DNA of 64,000 nucleotides, taken from the NCBI RefSeq assembly GCF_000332355.1, contig NZ_KB235962.1, forward strand, positions 481,319-545,318, in the 5' to 3' direction. This document shows positions 33,409 to 41,920 of this stretch, piece after piece. Numbering within the stretch: the stretch's first letter is position 1; every line of letters begins with the position of its first letter. This DNA is from Baaleninema simplex PCC 7105 (GTDB lineage Bacteria; Cyanobacteriota; Cyanobacteriia; Cyanobacteriales; Geitlerinemataceae). The notes under the pieces were generated by a model. That model worked only from the letters and a program-made list of their open reading frames with translations. It ran no database searches and was not told where the DNA came from. The translations under genes were made by a program, and so were the position numbers.

Positions 33409-34815
33409 ATGACCAATCATCTCGCGATCGCTACCGTAACTATGGCTTTATCAAACATTTTAGTTGACGAACTCAGTCATGAACTCCCTGACTTAACAAT
33501 AACAATGGATCGGCCAGATGCCCCCACAACTAATCCTCCCAAAACCAGAATCAATATCTACCTGTATCATGCCGCAGCTAACCCAGCATGGCGAAATGCC
33601 GATCTGCGGACTCGCCGTCCTAAAGGGGATTTAATTAAGCACGGACAAGCAGGACTCGACTTAAATTATTTACTGACGTTTTATGGCGATCCAGCAACAT
33701 TATAACCACAAAGATTGCTGGGAATGGCACTCCAGGCAATGGTGGACAATCCCATTTTGTCTGTTGAGAAAATTGAGGAAATTTTGGGGTCTTCGGAGTT
33801 TGTGGTTATAAATGTATACCATAATACAAAAAATTGAAAATTCGAGAGCCAAAACCCTTGAAATCTCGTGAAGTTAGTTTTTCTGTCACCCTAAACTCCG
33901 AAGAGCCAAATTTTGGCGAAAGAGGAAAATCGCTTTTTACAAAATTCGACTGTCACCCATCAGGTTCAATTGGTAAAATTTATACCCTCAGTCATGGATG
34001 CCGAACAACTCTCGCGCATCTGGTCGTCTTTTTTTCAAACTCCCTATTCTCTCTCTTTTGTTTACCAGGCGACAGCGGTGCTGATTCAAGGGAAAAAATC
34101 AGGGAAGGCAGCTTTACCCGTGCGATCGCGGCAAGTTAGCATCTCGCCTTTGAGACCGATAGTGACTCAGGTGGAAGTGGAAAAAGAAGCCGATCGGGTC
34201 ATTTTTGCAGATAGCACAGTTCTCATTCGCGGTCGAGATTTTCGCGGGGATAGTTTGCGAGTTCATCTAGGAGATGCCGTTCTCACCCCCGATTTCATGG
34301 CGGAAACAGAAATCCGCGTGCGATTTTCTCCAGAGTTACCAGGATTACGCGCAGGAGTGCAAAGCGTGCAGGTTCATACGAATACAGCATTGACTTCCGA
34401 ACACAATAATTCAAGGGCGTCAGATGTTCGGTCACCGATGGTCTCCCATTCAGCTTCAAATGCCTTCCCCATTGTGATTTGTCCTCGGATTGTGGGAGAG
34501 TCGAGATTGTCAAGTCGTGAAGAAAGAGATCGTCAAGGATTGAAAACTGAAATCGGTGCGATCGTTTCAGTGGATACAGTAGTGAGTCCAGAACAGCGGG
34601 TCTTTTTGCTGTTGAATCAGATCGATAACTCCGAGAATCCCATGAATTTTATCTTTAAAGCAGAGCGGCGAGAGAGCGACACCCGAGAACTTTATTTTCT
34701 ACTTCATAAAGTGTTACCAGGAACCTATTTGTTTCGCGTTCAGATAGATGGGGCAGAAAGTCCTTTGACGGTCGATCGACAAGGGCGTTATGCTGCTCCC
34801 CGTCTGACTATATAG
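33409..34815 (+). pseudogene. eCIS protein Pvc16/Cis16-type (DUF4255), broken
   Basis: The ATG at 33409 opens the Pvc16 N-terminal domain: MTNHLAIATVTMALSNIL, then ITMDRPDAPTTNPP, INIYLYHAAANPAWRNADL, and LDLNYLLTFYGDPATL. TAA at 33703-33705 stands where the family has Glu (L-E-P-Q-R-L-L). A 121-bp MITE interrupts at 33787-33907. After it the frame continues with VQLVKFIPS, IWSSFFQTPYSLSFVYQA and an Ig-like C-terminus. Without the MITE and one duplication copy the gene is 426 codons with a single nonsense codon. Cis16 is linked to cap/baseplate assembly in these machines. Confidence 0.85.
33787..33907. repeat. 121-bp ISL3-type MITE inside the Cis16 gene
   Basis: Ends are GGGTCTTCGGAGTTT and, inverted, GGCTCTTCGGAGTTT. 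AAATTTTG (8 bp; 9 bp AAATTTTGG if one end base is shared) is duplicated exactly on both sides, at 33779 and 33908. A second copy of the element lies inverted at 40234-40354. The same end starts the ISL3 transposase fragment at 40794, its probable autonomous parent. Confidence 0.88.
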
Positions 34816-36037
34816 TAGTTTCTGAGGTTACGAAAAAGAAGCCAAATGGCCAAAATTTATAACCGGCATAGGAAAGAAAGTGATGGAAAACTTTGAAGGA
34901 TTACTTTTATTCACACAGTCGTTCTACCAATTACTACAAAACTACCTTACGACCCAGCAAGAAAATACAAATCACTCCGGGATTCCTTCAATTTCCGAAA
35001 TTCACGAGCAAGTTGGACTCTCAAGCATTGCTCGTCCTCCGGCTCTTCTCCAAATCAGTAACCGCTTTAAATTTTCTGAATTTGAGTCATATATTTTACT
35101 GCTATGTGCAGCAATTGAACTCGAACCCAATATCGCCCAGCTTTGTTCACAAGTTCAAAATCGCGAGCTATCTTGTCCAACACCTTATCTGACTTTACAA
35201 CTTCTTCCCCAACCAAGCTGGAGTGCTTTCAATGCTAATTCTCCCTTACGACACTGGCAATTCATTCATTTCCAAGACAGTCAAATCTTTACCCTATCTC
35301 CCCTCAGTATCGATCGCTCGATTTTCCTTTACCTTTTGGGTGAAAATTACATCGATCCTTACCTCGATGGACTGGTCAAACCCCTTCTTCCAGAAAATAC
35401 AATACCCTTAACCTCTCCCCAACAGGATGTCGCTACATCTATTAGTTCCTTTTGGACTCCACAGTCCTCACACTATCCCTCACAAACTCTTCAGCTTCAC
35501 GGTACAGACTTACCCATTCATCGCGAGATCGTCCTAGCCGCCGCACAAAAAAGTGGATCTTCTCCTCATCGAGCAACCTTATCTTCTTTCACCCTCAATA
35601 CCAGTCTGGCATCGAATCCTACAGGACTGAGAAATATTGCCCGACGGTGGGAGCGAGCCGCCCGTTTAACTAACGGCGTTCTCTTACTCGAATGTCAAGG
35701 CGTGGATTTAACTGAGCCCACTCCTCAATTCATATTAAAAACTCTATTAGAAGAAATTAAAACTCCCCTCATTTTATCGGCAGAGGATCGCTTAAACCTG
35801 CCTGAGTTTTCTCTTCTCATTTTTGAAATTCCTTCAGCCAGCTTCAAAGAAAGAAAAGCTATCTGGTTGACTTATCTTGGCGATCGCGCTCGTTCATTAA
35901 ACAGCAACCTCGATCTGATTGCCGATAATTTTTCCCTTTCTCCCCAGAGTATCGCAACAGTCTGTCGCCAAATTCCTCAGAGCCACTCTCGGGACGATTT
36001 AACCGAACATCTCGGGTGCATCCCAATCTTGCAAGAC

Positions 36038-36973
36038 TCAGTCTGAGAATTGATGGTTCAGGTAGGCACATCGGTGCTTTAGCACTTGTTGCACGTTGTC
36101 TTCGTGCCACTGAGCCCCTGAAATCTTAACCCGTCGCCCAATTTGCTTGACCGTTGACTCAATCTCACCCGAGCCAATTGAAATACCCTCAGCTTGGTAG
36201 TAGCTGTAGTTGACAATCCGGTGTCGATGCTTGGTCAGATAGGCGATAAACCGGTCGACCCGCTCATGGGGCCAATCATCGAACAGCTTGACGGCACCCT
36301 CGAGATCCCCCTGCCAGAGACAAGCTTCGACCGCATCGAGCCGCCGCTGCGACCCGCCCACCTTGCCCAGATTCTCTATCAGGTGGTACCAGTCTAGAAT
36401 CTCAAGCCGCTGTATCTGCGGGTCGAGTTGGGCAAATAAATTCCAAATCCCGTCATGCCCGTCGCCCAAGCACACTAATGGAGAGGCCAACGGCTGCTGG
36501 TTGACCCACTCAACTAAGCCCTCGCGATCTCGAAAGAACGCAGCGACACTGCACTGATGCAGGTTCACTCCCTTGTAGTCACGCCACTGGCTCGGCTCAC
36601 CCTTGGGGGTGCGCAGGCGCACTTTCCCCCCGTCAATACTCATCTCCTTGATGCCGCAATCGGCAATCTCTGGCTCGAAGTCTTGGCGATGGACGAGCCG
36701 CTGCTGAGTACTTTTGGAGACGCTCACACCCGTGAGCACACCCAGATCATCGGCTGAATGCTGGTAGGATTCGTTGGCACTCAGGAGCAGACAGCATTTC
36801 TCTAAATAGGGACTCCAACGGGTCTGAGCTTTGAGCCCTAAGCGCTGACCTTGCTGCTCGCTGATGCTTAGCCGTCCGACGATGCTGGCGACTGCCCGCT
36901 GTCGTCCCCGCGTTGTGCCGCTACTTGTGCGGATAAAAAAAGACCGATTTCTGGCCCGACATGCTCTAGCCAA
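36038..36973 (-). CDS. ISKra4-family transposase, catalytic part
   Basis: About 311 residues as an open frame; the real product is probably a fusion with the upstream frame by a frameshift in the overlap 36868-36973. Catalytic candidates are Asp in EMSIDGGKVRLRTPKG, Asp in LVCLGDGHDGIWN, and Glu in SGEIESTVKQIGRRVKISG, the DDE set of ISKra4. It also has LEILDWYHLIENL, typical of the family. The first about 35 residues read through the other frame and are unlikely to be used. Confidence 0.88.
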   Translation of the reverse strand: MARACRARNRSFFIRTSSGTTRGRQRAVASIVGRLSISEQQGQRLGLKAQTRWSPYLEKCCLLLSANESYQHSADDLGVLTGVSVSKSTQQRLVHRQDFEPEIADCGIKEMSIDGGKVRLRTPKGEPSQWRDYKGVNLHQCSVAAFFRDREGLVEWVNQQPLASPLVCLGDGHDGIWNLFAQLDPQIQRLEILDWYHLIENLGKVGGSQRRLDAVEACLWQGDLEGAVKLFDDWPHERVDRFIAYLTKHRHRIVNYSYYQAEGISIGSGEIESTVKQIGRRVKISGAQWHEDNVQQVLKHRCAYLNHQFSD

Positions 36974-37098
36974 TGCCCACGCACTGCTTTCTCTATCCCT
37001 TCCAAGCTCTTGACGGCTTCTGGAGCCGTCTCTTCGTAGAGCAATTCGGCTAACTCCTGAGTGAGTTCTTTGAGGCGGGCTTGCTTAGATGCATCCAT
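36868..37098 (-). CDS. ISKra4-family transposase, N-terminal frame
   Basis: 76 residues beginning MDASKQARLKELTQELAEL, helical. It overlaps the catalytic frame by about 106 bp. ISKra4 members often need a frameshift to join the two parts. The remnant at 27287-27469 is a diverged homologue of this frame. Confidence 0.8.
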   Translation of the reverse strand: MDASKQARLKELTQELAELLYEETAPEAVKSLEGIEKAVRGHWLEHVGPEIGLFLSAQVAAQRGDDSGQSPASSDG

Positions 37099-38135
37099 GG
37101 GTCTGACCGGTTTCGTTATGAACTGCCCAAAGCTTAGCTCTTATGCTGCTCTTTAAGGGTAAGCATTTTTGCTTATTGCATAACTGGGATGCACCCAACA
37201 TCTCTGGCAACACTGTCGTCTCCAAGCTCGAACTCACCTCGATGCGATCGCTCAACGAGTGCAAACTCCCCTGACTTGGGACGACCTAATTTTACCGGAA
37301 AAAACCAAAGAAACCCTGCAACAAATCCTCAATTCCGCCCGCGCTCGCTTTCGGGTGTACCATCAATGGGGCTTGACGCAAAAAAGACCTCGCGGTTTAG
37401 GTCTTTGCGCTCTTTTTAGCGGCTATAGCGGTACGGGCAAAACCACCGCCGCCGAAATTATCGCCCAAGAGTTAAACCTAGATTGCTATCGGGTCGATCT
37501 CAGCAACATTGTCAGTAAATACATCGGCGAAACCGAAAAGAATCTCAAACGGATATTCGATGCCGCAGAAGGCGGCGGCGTAGTACTGCTTTTTGACGAA
37601 GCCGATGCCCTCTTTGGTAAGCGTGGCGAAATTAAGGAAGCTCGCGATCGCTACGCCAATCAAGAAGTCAGTTACTTATTGCAAAGAATCGAGACTTATC
37701 CCGGATTGACGATTTTGACTACCAACCTCAAACAGGCGATCGACGAGGCATTTGAAAGACGGTTCAAATTTATTGTGGACTTTCCCAAACCTGACTATTG
37801 GCAGCGCCAAGAGATGTGGGAGCGAATGTTCCCGCTAGAAACGCCGACGCAAGGATTAGATTTCGATCTCCTGCCGAAGTTAAACGTTTCCGGCGGAAAT
37901 TTAGCGAACGTTGCCTTAGAAGCCGCCTTTCGAGCCGCCGCTGAGGAAGAAGCCATCCAAATGAAACACATACTCGCCGCCGCCAAAGCGGATGCTCAGC
38001 GAACGGGACGACAGATGCACAAGAGCGAAACGGAAGGTTGGATTTGACGAGTTGGTCTACGAGGCGGTGCGAACGTTGGGGAGATGAACGGCGAAGCTGA
38101 CGCCTTGGCTCTGTAACGAAATGTGACTCTTTATT

Positions 38136-38993
38136 CTAAGGAACGAGTCGAATTGTCTCGACTGTCGTGAAGAAAGGGCCGAGGCTCGCTCGATTGTCGC
38201 TCAGGTGTCTGGGAACGCTCGGCAAGACTTCACCGATTACTTCAACCTGACGACCCTTGTAACGCTCAATTTCTTCGTCGGATCGGAGAGTCTCTGGACG
38301 TTCGGGATCCTCGAGTAAAATACCTCCATTTGAGTCGAAGGCAATCTCAATACTTCCCCTCGACTCGGGTGGTGAGTTGGGTTCCTGCCGAATAGGGCGC
38401 TGCCGGTATTCTCCAACCACTCGAGCGGTTAAGACTTCAAAGGCATCCAATTGTTCTAGATCGTCATCGGTGTAAGGATAGGGAAAATGAGTCTGAAAGT
38501 CGTCCCAACTGGCAAGGGTTGTTAAATATCTCGGAATTCTGGGTGGTAAAGGGACAGTTGTGTGGTCTTCAAGATCGCTCCCTTGTCGCTCCAGTGTAGC
38601 TGAGTCCGAACTCTCTTCTAAAGGGGCAAGCTCGATCCGATCTACTGTCATGAAACAAGGGCCAATTAGAGTTGCAGCATAGCTAGGGTCATCCGGAGCT
38701 CGAGGTACAACTCGACCGGTAACGACGACTCGCTGACCTTCGTAACGTTCAATTTCCTCTGCCGGTCGAATGGCGTCAGGATGCCACATTGGGTAGAGTA
38801 AAATACCTCCACGAGAGTCTAGACCAATCTCGAAATTTCCCAGATACACCTCTATAGGGGGGCCAGGTCTAGGGGTGCGAACCATAGTCCGCTGATAAAC
38901 CCCAACAACTCGAACCTCCAATCCTTCTCCATAGTAGGAAGAGGGAAAAAGTGTGTGAAAATCATTCCAGCTAGAGATCGTTGGGAGTGCCAT
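38136..38993 (-). CDS. Unrecognised protein with two tandem homologous domains
   Basis: About 285 residues from the ATG at 38993; a longer frame to 39104 adds a hydrophobic start that could be a signal, so the N-terminus is open. Two repeats of about 130 residues follow one another. Each begins with a W-(N/D)-D-F-x-T-x-FP motif, then V(V)GxY, a (G/S)RGGILL-like strand, EEIERY(E/K)G(Q/R)-x-V-V-(T/I)G-V and a final FxTV(D/E)xI(E/R)L. The beta-rich VxGxV pattern suggests an OB-like fold. It converges with the split ATPase gene. Function unknown. Confidence 0.65.
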   Translation of the reverse strand: MALPTISSWNDFHTLFPSSYYGEGLEVRVVGVYQRTMVRTPRPGPPIEVYLGNFEIGLDSRGGILLYPMWHPDAIRPAEEIERYEGQRVVVTGRVVPRAPDDPSYAATLIGPCFMTVDRIELAPLEESSDSATLERQGSDLEDHTTVPLPPRIPRYLTTLASWDDFQTHFPYPYTDDDLEQLDAFEVLTARVVGEYRQRPIRQEPNSPPESRGSIEIAFDSNGGILLEDPERPETLRSDEEIERYKGRQVEVIGEVLPSVPRHLSDNRASLGPFFTTVETIRLVP

Positions 38994-39113
38994 GTTTTCT
39001 TCGCAAGCAAAGGTCTGCCAAACGGATGTTAATGAGATAGATTTCAAATCTAGAACAGAAGTCGTTCTCAGAAAGAAAAGCAATAACGCTATCCAGATAC
39101 TCATCAGTCAATT

Positions 39114-39341
39114 TCATGAAGAGGGCTCTGCCACTATAGTCGTAGGTGTGAGTCCATGCGTTTCTGTAGCTCGATGTTCTTCATGGAAAGTCCGCCCTCG
39201 TTTACGCGGATCTTCCTCAGCCGCATAAGGAGAGCCATACATGCTAAAGATCCAGCGAGTATTTATTGCGTCAGGCTGCCCCCTAATGGCGTAATTCTCT
39301 AGGGTTACTGTATCCCGACCGTTATCACTTTTCATAATCAC
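39114..39341 (-). pseudogene. C-terminal fragment resembling eCIS-linked DUF4157 proteins
   Basis: A minus-strand tail reading IMKSDNGRDTVTLENYAI, then TRWIFSMYG and RTFHEEH, with a GLTPTTIV end. This pattern (DxVTLENYA, W-x-F-x-MYG, then TFHEE) is what I recall from C-termini of cyanobacterial DUF4157/eCIS-associated proteins. The N-terminal part is missing: an IS66 transposase fragment abuts it and overlaps in another frame. The identification rests on a short stretch and needs a profile search. Confidence 0.4.
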
Positions 39342-39585
39342 ACCAGCCCAGTGAAAATTCCAGGTACGTCGCTTCTGCCTTCTCCGACCGTTGGATGAGG
39401 TCGCTTGAGGGAGGCTTGGAGGAGGTCTGGCTGTCTGTTTCTATCAGTCCTTTGAGTCGTTCGACTTCGGCTACCAGTTGTTCGAGTACTGCTTGCTGTT
39501 GCAACACCAGCTCTACTAGAACGGATTTGGTCCGCTTTTCTAGGGCTTTTCTGTCCTTGGGAATTTCTGGTAGCTTGATTTCCAT
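39325..39585 (-). mobile_element. IS66-family transposase N-terminal fragment
   Basis: The N-terminal region of an IS66 TnpC-like transposase: LVELVLQQQAVLEQLVAEVE (helical zipper), then DSQTSSKPPSSDLIQRSEK, the conserved Ser/Pro-rich motif. After that the sequence leaves the family (ATYLEFSLGWCDYEK) and runs into the DUF4157-like fragment. The catalytic part is absent. Confidence 0.8.
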
Positions 39586-39649
39586 AGCTCTACGCTACCT
39601 GTCTTTTCCCTTTTGTCAACCCCCCTACCTGAATCCTTACCGGTTTTAA

Positions 39650-39900
39650 TCGCCTGAGACTCTAAATGTGTCCGTCCCGTGGGATAGCCGCACTGTCGCA
39701 ACCGCTGAATTAACTCGTCTCTCGGGGAAATGTCGCCGTTAAATCGCTTCCCGAGAATCCCTAGAAAAATACGGCGGTAACTCCGCTTCTTCTTCCATAA
39801 TTTTCAACAGCTTGACTCGCTTCGTCCATTCCCAAGACTCCGCCAGCGATCTGGGCGATCTGGTAAGCTGTTCGGAACTCTAATGAGTTTCATGACTCGA
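39650..39900 (-). pseudogene. Frameshifted coding remnant
   Basis: Minus-strand pieces in different frames read protein-like: SWEWTKRVKLLKIMEEEAEL ending PPYFSRDSREAI, then, shifted, FNGDISPRDELIQRLRQCG and YPTGRTHLESQ. This looks like one gene with frameshifts. I do not recognise the family. Confidence 0.3.
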
Positions 39901-39921
39901 CTTCAAAGTTAAATCTAGACA

Positions 39922-40612
39922 TTAACCGTAGCCATAACCCGCTTGAAGACAAGCCTCGCCCATCTCTACATTGTAGAGCAAGAAAAGACTTTCAAAGCGA
40001 GAACCACCGCTTAGACTCAATTCTCGGATCGAAGCATCCTGTCCGTAAGAGCCATAGGCTTCAACCGAAGTTCTCTCTTCAAAAGGTTCTAGAGTTATAC
40101 ATCCCATCTTTAGCTCGAAAATTTCTGTTTCTAAAGCCGTAATCTCCAGAATTACACTCCCCGGTATGGGTTCTGAGCGCTCCGATCGATCTGGTAAAGG
40201 GATTGGATAGGTATAGACATCTTCTTGTGTTCGGGCTCTTCGGAATTTAGGGTGACAGAAAAACTAACTTCACGAGATTTCAAGGGTTTTGGCTCTCGAA
40301 TTTTCGATTTTTTGTATCATTTTATACGTTTTTAACCACAAACTCCGAAGACCCTTGTTCGAGAGCGAGTTCTCTCACTAACAGATCGACTTCTTCGGAA
40401 GACGGTGTAAAAGTGCAAAATCCCATTCGACGTCCTGAAACTGGATAACAACTAATATTGTCTGAGTTGACCTCAAAGCGTTCAAAAATCTCATAAACAT
40501 CTCCGGTCAGTGCGATTTGCCCCGTATAATCGAAAATTTGAACGCAGCCAGTTGTTAAAACAGGAACGAGTCCAAACATTATTTGAGTGATTCGAGCAGT
40601 TATTTGATTCAT
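39922..40612 (-). pseudogene. Lipoprotein, family C copy 1, split by a MITE
   Basis: The ATG at 40612 begins a lipoprotein signal (ITQIMFGLVPVLTTGC), then DVYEIFERFEVNSDNI and RRMGFCTFTPSSEEVD, up to LALEQ. A 121-bp MITE follows. The frame resumes EDVYTYPIPLPDRSE and ends SVEAYGSYGQDASIREL, FLLYNVEMGEACLQAGYGYG. The whole aligns with the intact copy at 41187-41828. The present product would be a 97-residue protein ending in MITE sequence. It was probably an outer-surface or periplasmic lipoprotein of unknown role. Confidence 0.8.
40234..40354. repeat. 121-bp ISL3-type MITE inside lipoprotein gene, copy 2
   Basis: The reverse complement of 33787-33907, about 90 percent alike by eye. The flanks carry an imperfect duplication (CGAACACAA against CGAACAA on the minus strand). 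Removing it reconnects LALEQ to EDVY, matching LALESEDFY in the intact paralogue. Confidence 0.82.
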
Positions 40613-40793
40613 TGTTTTTAGATTTGACAAGCCATCTAGATAAGATACCGATCTTATTTGTAGAAAACTTTTGGGTCTGTTGGAGTTAAGGTGATAAGCA
40701 AAGTTTATGAATTTCCGAAACCGTTGGCGTGGGGGCGTCACGGCAGTGCGCCCTACAAGGATTTTGGTATCGTATGCAATCAAATTAGGGTCT

Positions 40794-41063
40794 TCGGAGT
40801 TTGAGGTGATAATAGTATAATAGAAAACAAATGCAGGCGGATCTAAAGATGAACTTTTTTGTAGAAGACTTAATCAACTTACCCAAAGTAAGAGTGAGAA
40901 GCGTGGTCAGGGAACGCGAAGCAATATTTTTGCAGCTAGGCTTTAGAGAAGAGGAAGTTGCCTGTCCTCATTGTGGCAAAAAGACGGGCGAACTTAACCA
41001 AACACGAACCGTTAGAGTTCGAGACTTGCCCATTTCGGGTCAACTCGTATATTTGCAAATAGT
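40794..41063 (+). mobile_element. ISL3-family transposase, 5' fragment
   Basis: Begins with a terminal repeat GGGTCTTCGGAGTTTGAGG. From ATG 40831 or 40849 it encodes the N-terminal part of an ISL3 transposase: LPKVRVRSVVREREAIFLQL, then the zinc ribbon half ACPHCGKKTG and VRVRDLPISGQLVYLQI. The frame then runs into an unrelated dispersed repeat at 41061. The catalytic domain is missing. Confidence 0.8.
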
Positions 41064-41150
41064 GCTGCACTCTAATGATGCTGTTCGGTCAGAATTCTTG
41101 CCACGGAGGGATTTAAGAATCCAAATAGCATTACTCCTCATCACTACCCA
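41061..41150. repeat. Dispersed 90-bp repeat, copy 1
   Basis: AGTGCTGCACTCTAATGATG to TACTCCTCATCACTA. The same sequence, same orientation, is at 44560-44648. Both copies cut into a transposase fragment, so this may be the end of a further IS or a MITE with TAGTG(C/A)TG ends. Confidence 0.7.
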
Positions 41151-41186
41151 CAAACTCAGGAGATCCACTCGACTTCAAAGTCAAGC

Positions 41187-41828
41187 CTAGATACCATAAG
41201 CATAGCTAGCTTGAAGACAAGCCTCACCAGTCTCTACATTGTAGAGTAAGAAAAAACTATCGAAGATACCAGCACTGTTTAACTCTAATTCTCGGATTGA
41301 AGCATCCTGTCCGTAAGCTCCATAAGCTTCGACAGAGGTTCCCTTTTCAAAAGGAGTTAGGCTCCTACATCCTCTTTCTAGGTCACGAATTGCGTTTCGT
41401 AACGAATCAATTTTCATTGGTCGCATTGCTGTTGAACGATCTTCTAAAGAATTCACATCACCATCAACATTTTCAGATTCGAGAGATTTTCCTCTCTCTA
41501 TTCTTTGTCTCACTCGATCTCGTAATTCATCCGGATCTTGTAATTCATTGGGATCGCTATAGAAATCTTCAGACTCGAGAGCTAATCCTACTACTAACCG
41601 ATCGACTTCTTCAGAAGACAGTGTAGAAGTACAGAATCCCATTCGATATTCTGCAACTGGATAACACCTGATATCGTCTGAGCTGACCTCAAACCGTTCA
41701 AACAGATCGCGGATATCTCCCCTCAACATAACTTTACCCGACCAATCCAGCAGTTGAACGCAGCCAGTCATCAAAACAGGGACGAGTCCTAATGTTATCC
41801 TTTTGATTAAATTGATGTTTTTAGTCAT
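41187..41828 (-). CDS. Lipoprotein, family C copy 2
   Basis: 213 residues. The lipobox is in LGLVPVLMTGC. The next residues (QLLDWSGKVMLRGDIRDLFE) lead to a domain with RMGFCTSTLSSEEVDRL, a variable charged linker (about 85-145), and a conserved end: CRSLTPFEKGTSVEAYGAYG, then FFLLYNVETGEACLQASYAYG. It should be exported and lipid-anchored. The family is not recognised. Its paralogue next door is split by a MITE, so this is the only working copy in the window. Confidence 0.7.
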   Translation of the reverse strand: MTKNINLIKRITLGLVPVLMTGCVQLLDWSGKVMLRGDIRDLFERFEVSSDDIRCYPVAEYRMGFCTSTLSSEEVDRLVVGLALESEDFYSDPNELQDPDELRDRVRQRIERGKSLESENVDGDVNSLEDRSTAMRPMKIDSLRNAIRDLERGCRSLTPFEKGTSVEAYGAYGQDASIRELELNSAGIFDSFFLLYNVETGEACLQASYAYGI

Positions 41829-41920
41829 AGTTCAATCGCGAAATATCTAGAAAAACTCAGGTGGTGAAGCCTCAAAAACCAACAACCCTAAAATTTTGAA
41901 CTCGATCGATCTCGCTAATT

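Larger units (their letters stand above)
36014..37196 (-). mobile_element. ISKra4-family insertion sequence, complete
   Basis: 1183 bp. Both ends carry GGGTGCATCCCA as inverted repeats, followed by a partly conserved T--TGCAA. The 8-bp target AACATCTC is duplicated exactly at 36006-36013 and 37197-37204. It carries two overlapping minus-strand frames that encode the transposase. The perfect duplication and intact ends show a recent insertion into the eCIS ATPase gene. Confidence 0.93.
34883..38047 (+). pseudogene. eCIS AAA+ ATPase (Pvc15/Cis15-type), split by an IS
   Basis: Part 1 (34883-36013, 377 codons) is the N-terminal region, with helical and winged-helix-like segments. Part 2 (37205-38047, 280 codons plus stop) is the AAA+ module: Walker A SGYSGTGKTT, Walker B VVLLFDEADALFG, sensor ILTTNL, arginine-finger region AFERRFKFIVDFP. 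Between them is an ISKra4-type element with an 8-bp duplication. Joining at one AACATCTC copy gives a continuous 657-residue protein. As it stands, part 2 could be translated only from an internal GTG at 37259 as a free ATPase domain. Confidence 0.88.

Noticed and set aside
33222..33416. 64-residue minus-strand frame upstream of the Cis16 gene
   Set aside because: It overlaps the Cis16 start region and has no recognisable feature; probably chance.
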